Assembly (NCBI GenBank): GCA_938029515.1
Contig: CALJAQ010000110.1
Span: forward strand, 1-6,480
Length of the DNA: 6,480 bases
Source of the DNA: an uncultured Nitrososphaerales archaeon
GTDB taxonomy: Archaea > Thermoproteota > Nitrososphaeria > Nitrososphaerales > JAAOZN01
Direction: 5' to 3'
The notes beneath the pieces were generated by a model that saw only the letters and a list, made by a program, of their open reading frames with translations, searched no databases and was not told the origin of the DNA. Positions within the stretch are counted from its first letter, which is position 1. Every line of letters starts with the position of its first letter. This document shows positions 6,114 through 6,480 of the stretch, in pieces. A program made the translations under genes and the position numbers.

Positions 6114-6467
6114 GTGGTGGATAGTGTGGCAATAGTCGGCTGGGAGTGGATAGTCATTCTAGTAATCCTGGCGGTGATAATGATTTGGGGTCCGGATAAG
6201 ATTCCGAAGCTTGCTAGAGCTTTGGGACAAGCTAGAAGGGAGTTTGAGAAGGCGCAGAAGGAGTTTACTAACCCCACACCTGAACCTGAGCCTGCTTCGA
6301 CAGCTGAACCTAAAATGGCGAGTGACGACTACCTTATTCAGACGGCTAAGAGCCTTGGGATAGAGACTGCGGGTAAGACGAGGGAGCAGATATCTAAGGA
6401 GATCTTAGAGAGGGCAAGTACTACACAGCGGCAGAGTGTGCAGAAAGAGACTGGGCAGCCGACATAG
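6114..6467 (+). CDS. tatA: Twin-arginine translocase subunit TatA/TatB-like
   Basis: This 117-residue protein is a membrane component of the Sec-independent (Tat) pathway, which exports folded, often cofactor-bearing proteins. It has the standard order: a single N-terminal membrane helix (about residues 9-25, GWEWIVILVILAVIMIW) with a charged Glu11 near its outer end, the hinge GPDKIPKLARALG (26-38), and an amphipathic helix continuing to about residue 51 (QARREFEKAQKEF). A Pro/Glu-rich linker (53-67) follows. The family usually has FGP at the hinge; here it is WGP. Residues about 70-101 form a further predicted helical segment, DYLIQTAKSLGIETAGKTRE onward, not part of the minimal TatA and resembling extensions in some TACK archaeal TatA proteins. 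GTG codons at 6114, 6117 and 6126 are possible starts. 6114 or 6117 fits the upstream TATA spacing best, and an in-frame TGA at 6102-6104 blocks longer forms. TatA and TatB cannot be told apart with certainty. Confidence 0.88.
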   Translation: MVDSVAIVGWEWIVILVILAVIMIWGPDKIPKLARALGQARREFEKAQKEFTNPTPEPEPASTAEPKMASDDYLIQTAKSLGIETAGKTREQISKEILERASTTQRQSVQKETGQPT

Positions 6468-6480
6468 ATCTACGTTGTTC

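Noticed and set aside
1..6480. CRISPR arrays, tRNA or rRNA genes, defence systems
   Set aside because: No regularly spaced repeats, cloverleaf-like sequences, rRNA segments or defence-type proteins were found on either strand by reading.

Overview
The window looks like chromosomal DNA from a thermophilic-type TACK archaeon, probably in or near the Nitrososphaerota/Aigarchaeota. Supporting signs are archaeal TATA-like promoters about 23-26 bp before predicted leaderless starts, frequent TTG/GTG starts alongside Shine-Dalgarno sites inside an operon, a TatA with a long C-terminal extension, and an archaeal-type IS5-family transposase relic. The exact lineage is an inference.

Layout from left to right. 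Positions 1-539 (-) hold the 5' part of a matrixin-like secreted zinc metalloprotease. It has a clear signal peptide and an HEIGHALGLGN motif, but its frame is broken several times and it runs off the left edge. Positions 540-831 are noncoding, with a hairpin plus T-tract that could terminate the next gene. Positions 832-1395 (-) encode a cysteine-rich DUF116 protein. Positions 1460-2551 (-) encode a one-component regulator: a ModE-type winged helix-turn-helix fused to a periplasmic-binding-protein-like sensor domain.

Divergent from the regulator, 2616-5104 (+) carries a compact tungstate ABC importer: tupA (binding protein), tupB (permease) and tupC (ATPase). tupB has its own good Shine-Dalgarno site, and tupC overlaps tupB by four bases. 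The 64-bp gap between regulator and tupA holds a TATA element readable in both directions. It also holds a near-perfect 12-4-12 inverted repeat over the expected tupA transcription start and start codon, whose left arm resembles the bacterial ModE half-site. Regulator, operator and transporter therefore look like a self-contained tungstate-responsive uptake module.

Positions 5105-6113 have no intact gene. They contain a decayed IS5-family insertion sequence on the minus strand, with stops, frame changes and apparent loss of all three catalytic acidic residues. It begins within a few bases of the tupC stop codon. The window ends with an intact tatA-like gene (6114-6467, +) behind its own promoter. 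I found no tRNA, rRNA, CRISPR array or defence system. The most interesting feature is the tungstate operator/regulator arrangement.
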